From contig CAMDKI010000003.1 in NCBI GenBank assembly GCA_945901065.1, forward strand, positions 186,001-250,000: a stretch of 64,000 nucleotides of DNA, in the 5' to 3' direction. Of this stretch, positions 15,473 through 23,888 are shown piece after piece. The number at the start of each line of letters is the position of its first letter. The stretch's first letter is position 1. Under the pieces are notes generated by a model that was given only the letters and a program-made list of their open reading frames with translations, searched no databases and was not told where the DNA came from. A program made the translations under genes and the position numbers. This stretch comes from Chitinophaga pinensis (lineage in GTDB: Bacteria; Bacteroidota; Bacteroidia; Chitinophagales; CAIOSU01).

Positions 15473-17998
15473 ATGGCTACTACCGGCTACACATCTCAAC
15501 AAATCGCTAAAGTAATGGGCGGCAACTGGCTCCAGTTTACTGGAGATAAGCCCATACATGGTTTGTCGTTAGATAGCCGCAAAATTACCGACCCCGAATC
15601 GGCCCTGTTTTTTGCCGTAAAAGGTAAGCGGCACGATGGTCATAAATTCCTAAGCGACTTATATGCTTTGGGAGTGCGCAACTTTGTAGTTACCGAAGAA
15701 GAAAAAGCCTACGACCTGCCTGAAGCCAACATACTAAAGGTAAACGATAGCATCCGTGGGCTGCAAACCTTGGTAGCGTTGCACAGGGAGCAATACAAAT
15801 TACCCGTTATCGGCATTACTGGCAGCAATGGAAAAACCATTGTAAAGGAGTGGCTGTACCAACTATTGGAAGAGGATTATGTAATAGTGCGCAGCCCAAA
15901 AAGCTACAATAGCCAGGTTGGGGTGCCGCTTTCGGTGTGGCAACTTAACGATAGCCACACGCTGGGCATTTTTGAGGCGGGCATATCTGAAGCGGGAGAG
16001 ATGGAGCACCTGCAAAAAGTGATAAAACCCGATATTGGCATTTTTACCAACATTGGCGAGGCGCATGCAGAGGGCTTTTTGAATAATAGGCATAAGGTTA
16101 AAGAGAAACTGAAACTGTTTATTCATAGCCGTATCCTCATCTATTGCAAAGACTACCACGAGATAACGCAGGCCATTACTGAAATACGTAGCCAGTTTTC
16201 CGACGATGAAGCGCAAGAGAAATTCCAATTGTTTACTTGGGCGCACAAAACCGATGCCGATCTGCGTATAACCAAAATAGATTCGAATAGCAACGAGACC
16301 CGCATTGAAGGGGTTTATAAGGAGGAGCAGATTAATATTGTTACCCCATTTATTGACAAAGCCAGCATCGAGAACTCCATTCATTGTTGGGCAACCATGT
16401 TGTACCTGCGTGTGCATCAAGAGGTTATTCAAGCACGCATGCGCAAGTTGGGCAAAATAGCTATGCGACTTGAGCTTAAGGATGCGGTAAACAACTGCAG
16501 CTTAATAAACGATAGCTACAACTCCGATTTGGGCTCGCTGACCATTGCGCTGGACTTTTTGAACCAGCAAAAGCAGCACCCAAAAAAGACCTTAATTCTG
16601 TCGGATATACTACAATCTGGCAAAAATGAGATGGATTTGTACGAGGATGTAGCAGCCTTAGTTGGGCAAAAGGGCGTAACCCGACTGTTGGGAATTGGGC
16701 CAGCTATCTCAAGGCAACCTAAAATATTCGAGAAGAATGTAAGTCTAGAGACTTCCTTTTATCCAAGCACCGATGTGTTTTTAACACAATTAGCTAAGCT
16801 ACATTTTGCCGACGAGACCATACTACTTAAAGGTGCGCGCAGCTTTGAGTTTGAGCGCATAAGCAAGTTGCTGGAGCAAAAGGTACACGAAACCGTTCTG
16901 GAGATAAACCTGAATGCTCTAGCGCACAACCTGCAAGTATATCATAGCCTGCTGAAGCCAGGAGTGAAAACTATGGTAATGGTAAAAGCCCTGTCATATG
17001 GTAGCGGTAGCTTTGAAATTGCAAATACCCTGCAGTTCCATAGAGCCGATTACTTGGCCGTTGCCTATACTGATGAGGCAGTTACGCTTCGCAAGGGCGG
17101 TATCACCTTGCCTATAATGGTAATGAACCCCGAGCAGCGCAGCTTTGAGGCGATTGTGCAGTATCAGTTGGAGCCGGACCTATACAACGAGGGTGTTTTC
17201 AATAAGTTCAGCGAGTACTTGCAACTGAGCGGAAATGCCAATGCTGAAAAACCTTACCCTATTCATATTGAGCTCGATACGGGTATGCACCGGTTAGGCT
17301 ACGGAATAGATGAAGTTGAGGCATTAACAAAAGCCCTCAAAAACACGCCTTGGCTAAAAGCAATGAGCATTTTCTCGCACCTAGCCGCCAGTGAAGAGGT
17401 GCTGCACGACGGTTTTACCAGCGAACAAGTAGCTAAGTTTGAGCAAATGAGCTTAGCTGTTATAAAAGGGCTGGACTATAAGCCCATGCGGCACATCCTC
17501 AACTCGGCGGGTATCGCGCGTTTCCCGAATGCACAATATGATATGGTTCGCTTGGGCTTGGGCGTATATGGCATTGATACCAGCGCCGCCTTGGTTGGTA
17601 AATTGGAACAGGTAGGCCGCATGCGCACTACCATTTCGCAGTTGCGCACGATTGCTGCTGGCGAAACTGTAAGCTACAGCCGAACCTATACCGCAACTAA
17701 TGAGCGACGAATTGCAACGGTGGGCGTAGGGTATGCCGACGGCATTGACCGCCGCTTGAGCAACGGCGCAGGTAGCATGATGGTTCATGGCCGCTTGGCA
17801 CCCATTGTGGGCCGAGTGTGCATGGATATGTGTATGCTTGATGTTACAGATGTGCCCGAGGCCATGGAAGGTGATGAGGTTATCGTTTTCGGCCCCGAAC
17901 TACCCGTGCAGCAAATAGCCGAGTGGGCAGGCACTATCCCCTATGAGATACTTACGGGTATAAGCAGTAGGGTTAAAAGGGTGTATTGGCAGGAGTAG
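15473..17998 (+). CDS. murF-alr: Bifunctional MurF ligase / alanine racemase
   Basis: The N-half (to ~residue 455) is a Mur ligase: SLDSRKI, P-loop GSNGKT at residues 117-122, NDSYNSDLGSL and LLKGARSFEFERI, the enzyme that adds D-Ala-D-Ala to UDP-MurNAc-tripeptide. The C-half is alanine racemase: MVKALSYGSG with the PLP lysine at about residue 505, ELDTGMHRLGY, NSAGIARFP, RLGLGVYGID, VGVGYADGIDRRLSNG and GRVCMDMCMLDVTD. The fusion couples supply of D-Ala to its use and is typical of Bacteroidota. The ATG at 15473 is chosen over 15437 because of the promoter between them; length then is 841 aa. Confidence 0.95.
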   Translation: MATTGYTSQQIAKVMGGNWLQFTGDKPIHGLSLDSRKITDPESALFFAVKGKRHDGHKFLSDLYALGVRNFVVTEEEKAYDLPEANILKVNDSIRGLQTLVALHREQYKLPVIGITGSNGKTIVKEWLYQLLEEDYVIVRSPKSYNSQVGVPLSVWQLNDSHTLGIFEAGISEAGEMEHLQKVIKPDIGIFTNIGEAHAEGFLNNRHKVKEKLKLFIHSRILIYCKDYHEITQAITEIRSQFSDDEAQEKFQLFTWAHKTDADLRITKIDSNSNETRIEGVYKEEQINIVTPFIDKASIENSIHCWATMLYLRVHQEVIQARMRKLGKIAMRLELKDAVNNCSLINDSYNSDLGSLTIALDFLNQQKQHPKKTLILSDILQSGKNEMDLYEDVAALVGQKGVTRLLGIGPAISRQPKIFEKNVSLETSFYPSTDVFLTQLAKLHFADETILLKGARSFEFERISKLLEQKVHETVLEINLNALAHNLQVYHSLLKPGVKTMVMVKALSYGSGSFEIANTLQFHRADYLAVAYTDEAVTLRKGGITLPIMVMNPEQRSFEAIVQYQLEPDLYNEGVFNKFSEYLQLSGNANAEKPYPIHIELDTGMHRLGYGIDEVEALTKALKNTPWLKAMSIFSHLAASEEVLHDGFTSEQVAKFEQMSLAVIKGLDYKPMRHILNSAGIARFPNAQYDMVRLGLGVYGIDTSAALVGKLEQVGRMRTTISQLRTIAAGETVSYSRTYTATNERRIATVGVGYADGIDRRLSNGAGSMMVHGRLAPIVGRVCMDMCMLDVTDVPEAMEGDEVIVFGPELPVQQIAEWAGTIPYEILTGISSRVKRVYWQE

Positions 17999-18004
17999 CT
18001 TTTT

Positions 18005-18043
18005 GGTCCATGATTGACCGTCCACGGTCCACAATTTAGACGG
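18005..18043. repeat. Intergenic word repeat GGTCCA/GTCCACGGTCCAC
   Basis: GGTCCATGATTGACC, GTCCACGGTCCAC directly after murF-alr. A related string (ATCAATGGTCGACAGTCCAC) lies at 36821-36840 after another gene. Confidence 0.4.
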
Positions 18044-18060
18044 TTAAAAAACACTATCAA

Positions 18061-18918
18061 TTACTTAGGCTCACTAACATTTCCAGCCTTTTTGCTCAAT
18101 ATGCCATTGGCAATAGCAAAAATACTTGACGCTGCCATTGCAACCCAAACGATAAACAGCTTGTTTTCCGAGCCGCCGCCATAAACGGGCATGGCCAGCA
18201 GCACCCAAACCAGCAATAATATTTGAAATGCTAGCAGTCGCTTTCGGGCAATGGTAAAGTTATTGCTGTCGGCGGGGGCTTCGGGGCGTTTGTAGGCAAT
18301 AAACATAAACACCAAAAACAAGGCCAATGCCACCATGTTAGTATTTAGTAGCGCAGGGCTAATGGTAGGTATTACATGGAAGAAGTAGAAGGTTGCAACC
18401 CCACCTGCAAGGGCCAAAAAGCCGAATAACAACGACAATCTATTCGCGGGCTTCAATAATCCATCCAACAAAAAGGTCAAAGCCACCACCAGCACTGTCA
18501 AACCTTGGTGTTGGTTATAACCTAACCAGGCAGCGCCACCCAAAATAATAAGCGCATCAGGAATTACGGGCTGCCTACCACAACTACAAATCAAGATGCG
18601 GGCAGCGCCCATAACTACTGCAATACTTAACAAATCGGGCCTGATGCCCCAAACAAAACCAATGGAAACAATACCTACCGCCACAAAAGCTGAGTAAGGC
18701 TCTTGTGGGTCAACTTCGCGTGCAAAAGCCCAAGTAAGGAATACCGTGGCAGCGGACTGCAACCCCAACAAAACCGATTTACCCAGCACCAAACCATGCA
18801 CCAGCCCCAATATAAAACCACCCACCAAGGCCATTGCCGATAGTATAGCTATCAGCTTATTGGTAGGGTACTTAAAATCAATGGGCCGGGCAATGCCCGA
18901 GAATTCGTAGATGTTCAT
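18061..18918 (-). CDS. Multipass membrane protein of unknown function
   Basis: The 285-residue product is mostly hydrophobic with about eight to nine predicted helices (for example LIAILSAMALVGGFILGLV, LIILGGAAWLGY, LVVALTFLLDGLL, MVALALFLVFMFIAY). The short N-terminal head (MNIYEFSGIARPIDFKY) is cytoplasmic or interfacial. A CSCG pair sits in one loop. I do not recognise a family. It is 45 bp downstream of the WG-repeat gene on the same strand, yet carries its own perfect TAnnTTTG element close to the start, so it may be expressed on its own. Confidence 0.75.
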   Translation of the reverse strand: MNIYEFSGIARPIDFKYPTNKLIAILSAMALVGGFILGLVHGLVLGKSVLLGLQSAATVFLTWAFAREVDPQEPYSAFVAVGIVSIGFVWGIRPDLLSIAVVMGAARILICSCGRQPVIPDALIILGGAAWLGYNQHQGLTVLVVALTFLLDGLLKPANRLSLLFGFLALAGGVATFYFFHVIPTISPALLNTNMVALALFLVFMFIAYKRPEAPADSNNFTIARKRLLAFQILLLVWVLLAMPVYGGGSENKLFIVWVAMAASSIFAIANGILSKKAGNVSEPK

Positions 18919-18922
18919 AGCG

Positions 18923-18930
18923 CAAAACTA
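18923..18930 (-). promoter_or_regulatory. -7 element almost touching the membrane-protein start
   Basis: Minus-strand TAGTTTTG (perfect TAnnTTTG) ends 4 bp before the ATG at 18918. Confidence 0.4.
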
Positions 18931-18963
18931 AACCTTAGTAGCTAATGAGACTTTTTAACCATT

Positions 18964-20721
18964 TCAATCCACAAACTTCCCGCTCATCTCAATCTCCTTC
19001 TCCACCGATTGCCAAGTATTGCCTTTTTTCTGTTTTACCAAAACCTTGGCAGTGCCTTCATTAAAGGGGTCGGCGGCATCAAATTGCGGCTCAATAAGCC
19101 AGTGTCCGGCTTGCCCAATATAACCCCATTTGCCCTCATCGTTTATGGCTGGGGCCAGCCCATCGCGAAACGAGCGAGCTTGCTTAAACTGGGGCGCGAT
19201 AACCATTTTACCTGTGAGGTCAACATAGCCCCACAAATCGTCTTGTCTTACAGCGGCCAACCCTTCCGAAAATGAATATCCATCATCGTATTTTATAGCT
19301 ATTACCGCTCTGCCACGGCTGTTTACAAATCCGTATTTTTCGCCTTTGCGCACCAAAGCTAAGCCTTGGCTAAATGGCAAGGCATCGTCGTACTCTATAG
19401 CGATAACGGCTTTTCCTTTTCTATTGATAAAACCCCATTTGCAGGTCTCTGATTCGCAATTTCCTATTGACACTAGCGCTAATCCTTGTTTAAATTCGCC
19501 AGCCTCACTATACTTTGGCGCAATTATTAAAGTACCCTTAGGGTCTACATATCCATATTGACAACTATCCTCGCAATCAACCAACGATACGGCGGCCAAG
19601 TTTTCTGAAAAGGCATAAGCGTCTGGGTATTTCGGCTCAATTAACAATTGCCCCGTTAGGCTATCTGCATAGCCAAACAAATTATCCGCCTCAAGCAATC
19701 TGATTTCCATTTTCGAAAACCGCATATCCTCTGCTAGTTGCTCCGGATGAGGGTACTTTGGAAACAGTTGCTGAAAACGCTCTAGCTCTTCGGTGGTTCG
19801 CGATAGGTTGTACGCGTCATACAGCTCATCCCAAGCCTTACCCAGGTTTCGGTTGTTGGGGTAACGGCTCACAAAGTTGGTATACTCCAGTATGCTCTTG
19901 TTTCGCGTCTCCATTTCAAACACCTGATCTTCGGCAGCAGCGACATAAGGACTGCTGGGGTACTTGGCCGCAAAATCCAAATAATCTTGCAATGAGCCCT
20001 CTGCGGTCGTTTCCTCATAAAACAGTCGCTCATATTTGTCTAGGGCCTCTTTATAAAAACTGCTTTCGGGGTGTTTAAGGGTAAAATCTTTGTATGCCTG
20101 CCAAGTTCCCGATTTGGTAAGCTCTTGATAAAGCAGGCTTTCGTAAAACTTTACCGCCTCTGGTATTTGGTCGGCATTGGGGTATTGCTCCAAAAACTGC
20201 TTAAAGCTTTCGTAAGTAAATGATTCTTTGGCCTCTTTGAATGCCTCGTTATTGCGTTTGGCCACCGCATCATCAAATTTAGGCGAGTGGGGATAAAGTT
20301 TTATAAAGTGTTCCCATCCAGCTACCGTATTGGTGCTATCGGCTATTTGATATGCTTCTGCAGTTATCTCGTCCTTCAGTTTACCCATATTGTATGGCCG
20401 AATACCCAAGAAAGCGTTTTTTCGCACCACCTTATTATTAGTTGTACTATCTAGCTCAGCGAAGCTTATTTTTAAATGATAGTAAGCACTATCAATGTTT
20501 CTGGCCTTATTATCTCCAGCAGCGAAATATTCCGCCCAAAGGAAGTTTATGGCATAGTCGGTGCTGTCTTTTTTGCTGCCTTTTTCGAGAAAGGTGCGGG
20601 CTTTGGCATAATCGCCAGAGAGTATGTACTTCAGGGCATTATTGCCGTTTCCGGCCATTGCAATTAGGCCGATTAGGCAAGTAAAAACGAAAACAGGAAA
20701 AAATAGCCTAAATAATTTCAA
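18964..20721 (-). CDS. Exported WG-repeat protein with TPR-like N-domain
   Basis: After a signal peptide (MKLFRLFFPVFVFTCLIGLIAMA) come about 300 residues of helical, TPR-like segments (repeated WQAYKDFTLKHPES-type phrases: 'YxxFLExYPNAxxIPEA', 'YLDFAAKYPSSPYV'), then six WG repeats of about 45 residues (YGYVDPKGTLIIAPKYSEA, WGFINRKGKAVIAIEYDDA and so on) to the end. WG repeats are thought to mediate protein interactions; a periplasmic or outer-membrane scaffold is likely. The only start is TTG, directly before the signal peptide. Family-level call only. Confidence 0.82.
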   Translation of the reverse strand: MKLFRLFFPVFVFTCLIGLIAMAGNGNNALKYILSGDYAKARTFLEKGSKKDSTDYAINFLWAEYFAAGDNKARNIDSAYYHLKISFAELDSTTNNKVVRKNAFLGIRPYNMGKLKDEITAEAYQIADSTNTVAGWEHFIKLYPHSPKFDDAVAKRNNEAFKEAKESFTYESFKQFLEQYPNADQIPEAVKFYESLLYQELTKSGTWQAYKDFTLKHPESSFYKEALDKYERLFYEETTAEGSLQDYLDFAAKYPSSPYVAAAEDQVFEMETRNKSILEYTNFVSRYPNNRNLGKAWDELYDAYNLSRTTEELERFQQLFPKYPHPEQLAEDMRFSKMEIRLLEADNLFGYADSLTGQLLIEPKYPDAYAFSENLAAVSLVDCEDSCQYGYVDPKGTLIIAPKYSEAGEFKQGLALVSIGNCESETCKWGFINRKGKAVIAIEYDDALPFSQGLALVRKGEKYGFVNSRGRAVIAIKYDDGYSFSEGLAAVRQDDLWGYVDLTGKMVIAPQFKQARSFRDGLAPAINDEGKWGYIGQAGHWLIEPQFDAADPFNEGTAKVLVKQKKGNTWQSVEKEIEMSGKFVD

Positions 20722-20783
20722 GTGATTGATGTTTTTTAAGTAGTACCTAATGAGCGTTATAGTTTTAACCTACTAAAATTATC

Positions 20784-20791
20784 TATCTTTG
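20784..20791 (+). promoter_or_regulatory. -7 promoter element of the outer-membrane barrel gene
   Basis: TATCTTTG, 28 bp before the ATG at 20820. Confidence 0.5.
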
Positions 20792-20819
20792 GCCATTATA
20801 TCACACTAAATCAACCACA

Positions 20820-21473
20820 ATGAAAAAGTTAGTTTTGATTGCTGCGGCTTTTATTTTGATGTTGCCTTCAGCATTCGCACAAAAAGGATTGCACGCAGGA
20901 TTGAAAGTTACGCCAATTACTACTTGGATGTTCAACAAGGACTTTTCTGATGCAGGCGATGAACTAGATTACAAAACCACCTTTGGCTACATGTTTGGCG
21001 CTACGGTAAACTACCACTTTACAGATGGATTTGGTTTAGGTGCTGATTTCTTGTACTCAAGCCAAGGACAGAACTTCAAATCGTTTGGCGAAGACGGTGC
21101 TGAATTGAAGGTTAAGTATTTGAAAATACCTATTCTTTTGCATTTCAACACCAACTCTGAAGAAGTTGTTTATTTCCAAGGCAATTTTGGCCCTCAATTT
21201 GGCGTGTTGCTTTCTGGTGAAGTTCAAGACCCAAGCAACCTTATCGGCGACGTTGATGTTAAAGATGAACTTGAAAGTTTGAATATTGGCTTAGTATTGG
21301 GCTTCGGTTTGGGCTTTAATGTTCACGAGAACTTTAAAATCAATGCTGGACTTCGATTCGATGGTGCCCTTACCAGCGCTACTGATAGCAAAGGTATTTT
21401 TGGTACTGAAAACACTACCAACGTAACCGGCGGTGTTGAACTAGGCTTTATTTATGTATTGCCTGTAAGATAA
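20820..21473 (+). CDS. Outer-membrane beta-barrel protein (PorT/OmpW-like size class)
   Basis: Signal peptide (MKKLVLIAAAFILMLPSAFAQ) and then about 195 residues of amphipathic strands: GLHAGLKVTPITTWMF, YMFGATVNYHFTDGFGLGADF, YLKIPILLHFNT, GPQFGVLLSGE, LGLGFNVHENFKINAGLRFDG, and a final ELGFIYVLPV strand. The layout is that of the small eight- to ten-strand 'outer membrane beta-barrel' proteins abundant in Bacteroidota (PF13568-like). Ligand or role not readable. Single gene with own promoter and terminator. Confidence 0.85.
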   Translation: MKKLVLIAAAFILMLPSAFAQKGLHAGLKVTPITTWMFNKDFSDAGDELDYKTTFGYMFGATVNYHFTDGFGLGADFLYSSQGQNFKSFGEDGAELKVKYLKIPILLHFNTNSEEVVYFQGNFGPQFGVLLSGEVQDPSNLIGDVDVKDELESLNIGLVLGFGLGFNVHENFKINAGLRFDGALTSATDSKGIFGTENTTNVTGGVELGFIYVLPVR

Positions 21474-21497
21474 TACCTGCCCATTTAAAATATAGCT

Positions 21498-21527
21498 AAG
21501 GGGCTGCCGCAAGGTGGCCCCTTTTTT
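21498..21527 (+). terminator. Rho-independent terminator of the barrel gene
   Basis: AAGGGGCTGCC pairs with GGTGGCCCCTT (two G-U wobbles), loop GCAA, followed by TTTT. Confidence 0.75.
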
Positions 21528-21981
21528 ATTGCGCTTCTTCCTTCAATACTTCCCACACCAAGTTAGGCTCAAAGCCCTTGGCTACTAAATATGTTACCAG
21601 TTTATGCTGGCGTTGGTACCCTTCGGGGTCTTTCAGCAGCCGGCCTTTTTGCTCCAACAGGGCACGAATGGTGTTGTAGTAGTCGTCCCAGTCTAGTGCT
21701 TTAAGGGCATTGCTAATGTGCGGTTCTTTTATCCCTTTTATTTTTAGACCCTGCACTATTTTCATTTTGCCCCACTTCTTTAGTCGCAATTTGCTACCTG
21801 CGTATGTTTTGGCAAAACGTGCATCATCCAAAAAACCTTGCTCGCGCAGGTACCTGAACACCTCGGCGTGCAACTCCATGGGCACAGTAAGCTTGGACAG
21901 CTTGTTGCGCACCTCTTGCTCGCAACGCTCTTGGTAGGCGCAGTAAGCTTCTAGTTTCGATATGGCTTCTGATGGGGTCAA
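21526..21981 (-). CDS. recX: Regulatory protein RecX
   Basis: RecX binds inside RecA filaments and limits their activity. The product is 151 aa, the usual size, and has the three-helix repeats of the family: EAYCAYQERCEQEVRNKL, FRYLREQGFLDDARFAKTYA and LKKWGKMKIVQGLKIKGI, then WDDYYNTIRALLEQKG and KLVTYLVAKGFEPNLVWEVL. The start is TTG, the only suitable one; a minus-strand TACCTTTA lies 6 bp upstream (21988-21995) and may be the promoter. recA is not in the window. Confidence 0.9.
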   Translation of the reverse strand: MTPSEAISKLEAYCAYQERCEQEVRNKLSKLTVPMELHAEVFRYLREQGFLDDARFAKTYAGSKLRLKKWGKMKIVQGLKIKGIKEPHISNALKALDWDDYYNTIRALLEQKGRLLKDPEGYQRQHKLVTYLVAKGFEPNLVWEVLKEEAQ

Positions 21982-22123
21982 GTGGGATAAAGGTACAAAC
22001 TACGATTTTGAAATAGAAGTATGGGGCTGCAAAACCAACCATGGCTATTTGAAGCAAAGGATATACTGCGTTTAGTCGTCTTATTGAATAAGGATTAATA
22101 ACTTGCAGCTTGTTGAAGCGCTT

Positions 22124-22825
22124 ATGACTAAACAACCCCTTTTAGTGTGCATTCTGGTGTTTTGCTTCGCCATTGCTGGGTTTGCGCAAGCCAGTAGGTT
22201 TACTATGTCGTTTGTACCTTGTTTCAACGCCCAGCCATTGCAACTGGGGCAGGCTTACTTGCTAGCAAATATTAACGACAGCCTTACGGTAGAAGGGTTC
22301 CGATTTTATGTTTCGGGAATAAAGCTGTTGAACAGCAACAAAGTAGTTTATGAAATTCCCGATGGTCATTACTTATTAGACGCAGCTCACCCCCAAAGCC
22401 AAACCTTGCAGCTTAATTTACCCAAACCTTTCATTTTCGACCAAATACAGTTCCACATCGGTATTGATAGCATAACCAATGTTTCGGGTGCCATGGGCGG
22501 TGCACTCGACCCAATGAACGGCATGTATTGGGCATGGCAGAGCGGTTTTATCAACTTTAAACTAGAAGGCACGAGCCCAGTATGCAACTCCCGAAATCAT
22601 AAGTTCCAGTACCACATCGGGGGCTACATGCCACCTTTCAAGGCCTTACAAACCGTTACTTTTTCTTGCACCAATGACCAAGACCTAATTGTGTATATTG
22701 CGCTTGATAAAATACTGGGTAGCATAGATTTAAGGTTGGAGCCCGAAATCATGTCGCCCAGCGCTAAGGCAATATCCCTGTCAACCATCATCAAGCAAAA
22801 CTTTACCAACAATATACAGCCATGA
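22124..22825 (+). CDS. MbnP-like copper-binding protein
   Basis: Signal peptide (residues 1-21, ending GFAQ) precedes a domain with the MbnP family blocks: RFYVSGIKLL (60-69), IQFHIGIDS (108-116), ALDPMNGMYWAWQSGF (127-142, with Trp136 and Trp138), NFKLEG and FQYHIGG (161-167). In the methanobactin-linked MbnP proteins, a conserved tryptophan is oxidised to kynurenine by the di-heme partner MbnH, creating a copper site. The ATG at 22124 was chosen over a TTG at 22103 because it starts the signal peptide. The stop overlaps the start of the MbnH-like gene by 4 bp (ATGA), so the two are translationally coupled. No methanobactin genes are seen. Confidence 0.85.
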   Translation: MTKQPLLVCILVFCFAIAGFAQASRFTMSFVPCFNAQPLQLGQAYLLANINDSLTVEGFRFYVSGIKLLNSNKVVYEIPDGHYLLDAAHPQSQTLQLNLPKPFIFDQIQFHIGIDSITNVSGAMGGALDPMNGMYWAWQSGFINFKLEGTSPVCNSRNHKFQYHIGGYMPPFKALQTVTFSCTNDQDLIVYIALDKILGSIDLRLEPEIMSPSAKAISLSTIIKQNFTNNIQP

Positions 22826-23847
22826 AGAAGCTTTGGCTCATATTATTTGGATTGGGATTGCTGTCGTTTACGGTATTCAAAGGGTTTAAGCTCGCATATC
22901 CTTCTTATTTTCCGAAGCCCCTTTACGACTTTAAGAAAAATCCATTAGCCCAACAAAAAATTGACCTGGGTAGGGTGCTTTTTTACGACCCTATTCTCTC
23001 TAAAGACAACTCCATATCGTGCGCCTCTTGCCACTCGCCATATAATGCCTTTGCGCATGTTGACCATGACTTGAGCCATGGTATTGGCGACCAAGTAGGT
23101 TCCCGAAACGCCCCCGCGTTGATAAACTTGGCTTGGCAATCGGAATTTATGTGGGATGGCGCCATAAACCACTTAGATATGCAAGCCTTGGCGCCCATAA
23201 GCCATCCCAAGGAAATGGGCGAGGACATTGCCAACGTGATAACCAAACTGCGCCAAATACCTATGTACCGTGAGTTGTTTTTTGATGCGTTTGCCGATAG
23301 CACTATTACTGGAGCCCAAACATTGAAGGCCCTATCGCAGTTTCAGTTGACTTTTATATCAGCCAACGCCAAGTACGATAGTGTAATGCGCAAGAAATCC
23401 GTATTTACGGATCAAGAAGCAAACGGATACCGCCTTTTTAAACAACACTGCAACAGCTGCCATGCAGAGCCTTTGTTCAGTACTTACGAGTTTGCCGATA
23501 ACGGTTTAAAAATAGACAGCACCCTTAACGACCTTGGCCGAGTGGTTGTTAGCCACAACCCGCTAGACTCGCTCAAATTCAAAGTACCTACTTTACGCAA
23601 TGTGGCCTACTCGTTCCCTTACATGCACCATGGGCGGTTTTCAAAGCTATCGCAAGTGGTTACTCACTACACCAACCTTACCTTCTGCAACCAAAAGGAT
23701 AAAAGGTTGCAAAAGCCAATCGTACTTACTGAAAACGAAAAGGTAGATTTGGTAGCATTCCTGTTGACTTTGAGCGATAAATCTTTCGTTTTCAACCCCA
23801 GTTATAGCTACCCTAAAGAAATTTTAGCCCGCTGGCGAAGGGATTAA
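22822..23847 (+). CDS. MbnH/MauG-like di-heme enzyme (cytochrome c peroxidase family)
   Basis: N-terminal anchor or signal (LWLILFGLGLLSFTVF), then two c-type heme motifs: CASCH at residues 67-71 and CNSCH at 210-214. Between and after them are the family's ILSKDNSISCASCH, RNAPALINLAW, KVPTLRNVAYSFPYMHHGRFSKL blocks. Members include H2O2-scavenging peroxidases and MauG/MbnH, which use high-valent hemes to modify a protein tryptophan. Direct coupling to the MbnP-like gene (4-bp overlap) argues for the MbnH role, converting Trp of the upstream product to kynurenine. Periplasmic. Peroxidase activity cannot be excluded. Confidence 0.88.
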   Translation: MKKLWLILFGLGLLSFTVFKGFKLAYPSYFPKPLYDFKKNPLAQQKIDLGRVLFYDPILSKDNSISCASCHSPYNAFAHVDHDLSHGIGDQVGSRNAPALINLAWQSEFMWDGAINHLDMQALAPISHPKEMGEDIANVITKLRQIPMYRELFFDAFADSTITGAQTLKALSQFQLTFISANAKYDSVMRKKSVFTDQEANGYRLFKQHCNSCHAEPLFSTYEFADNGLKIDSTLNDLGRVVVSHNPLDSLKFKVPTLRNVAYSFPYMHHGRFSKLSQVVTHYTNLTFCNQKDKRLQKPIVLTENEKVDLVAFLLTLSDKSFVFNPSYSYPKEILARWRRD

Positions 23848-23888
23848 AAAATGATGGCGTCAAACAACTAACAAACACTACTAACCCT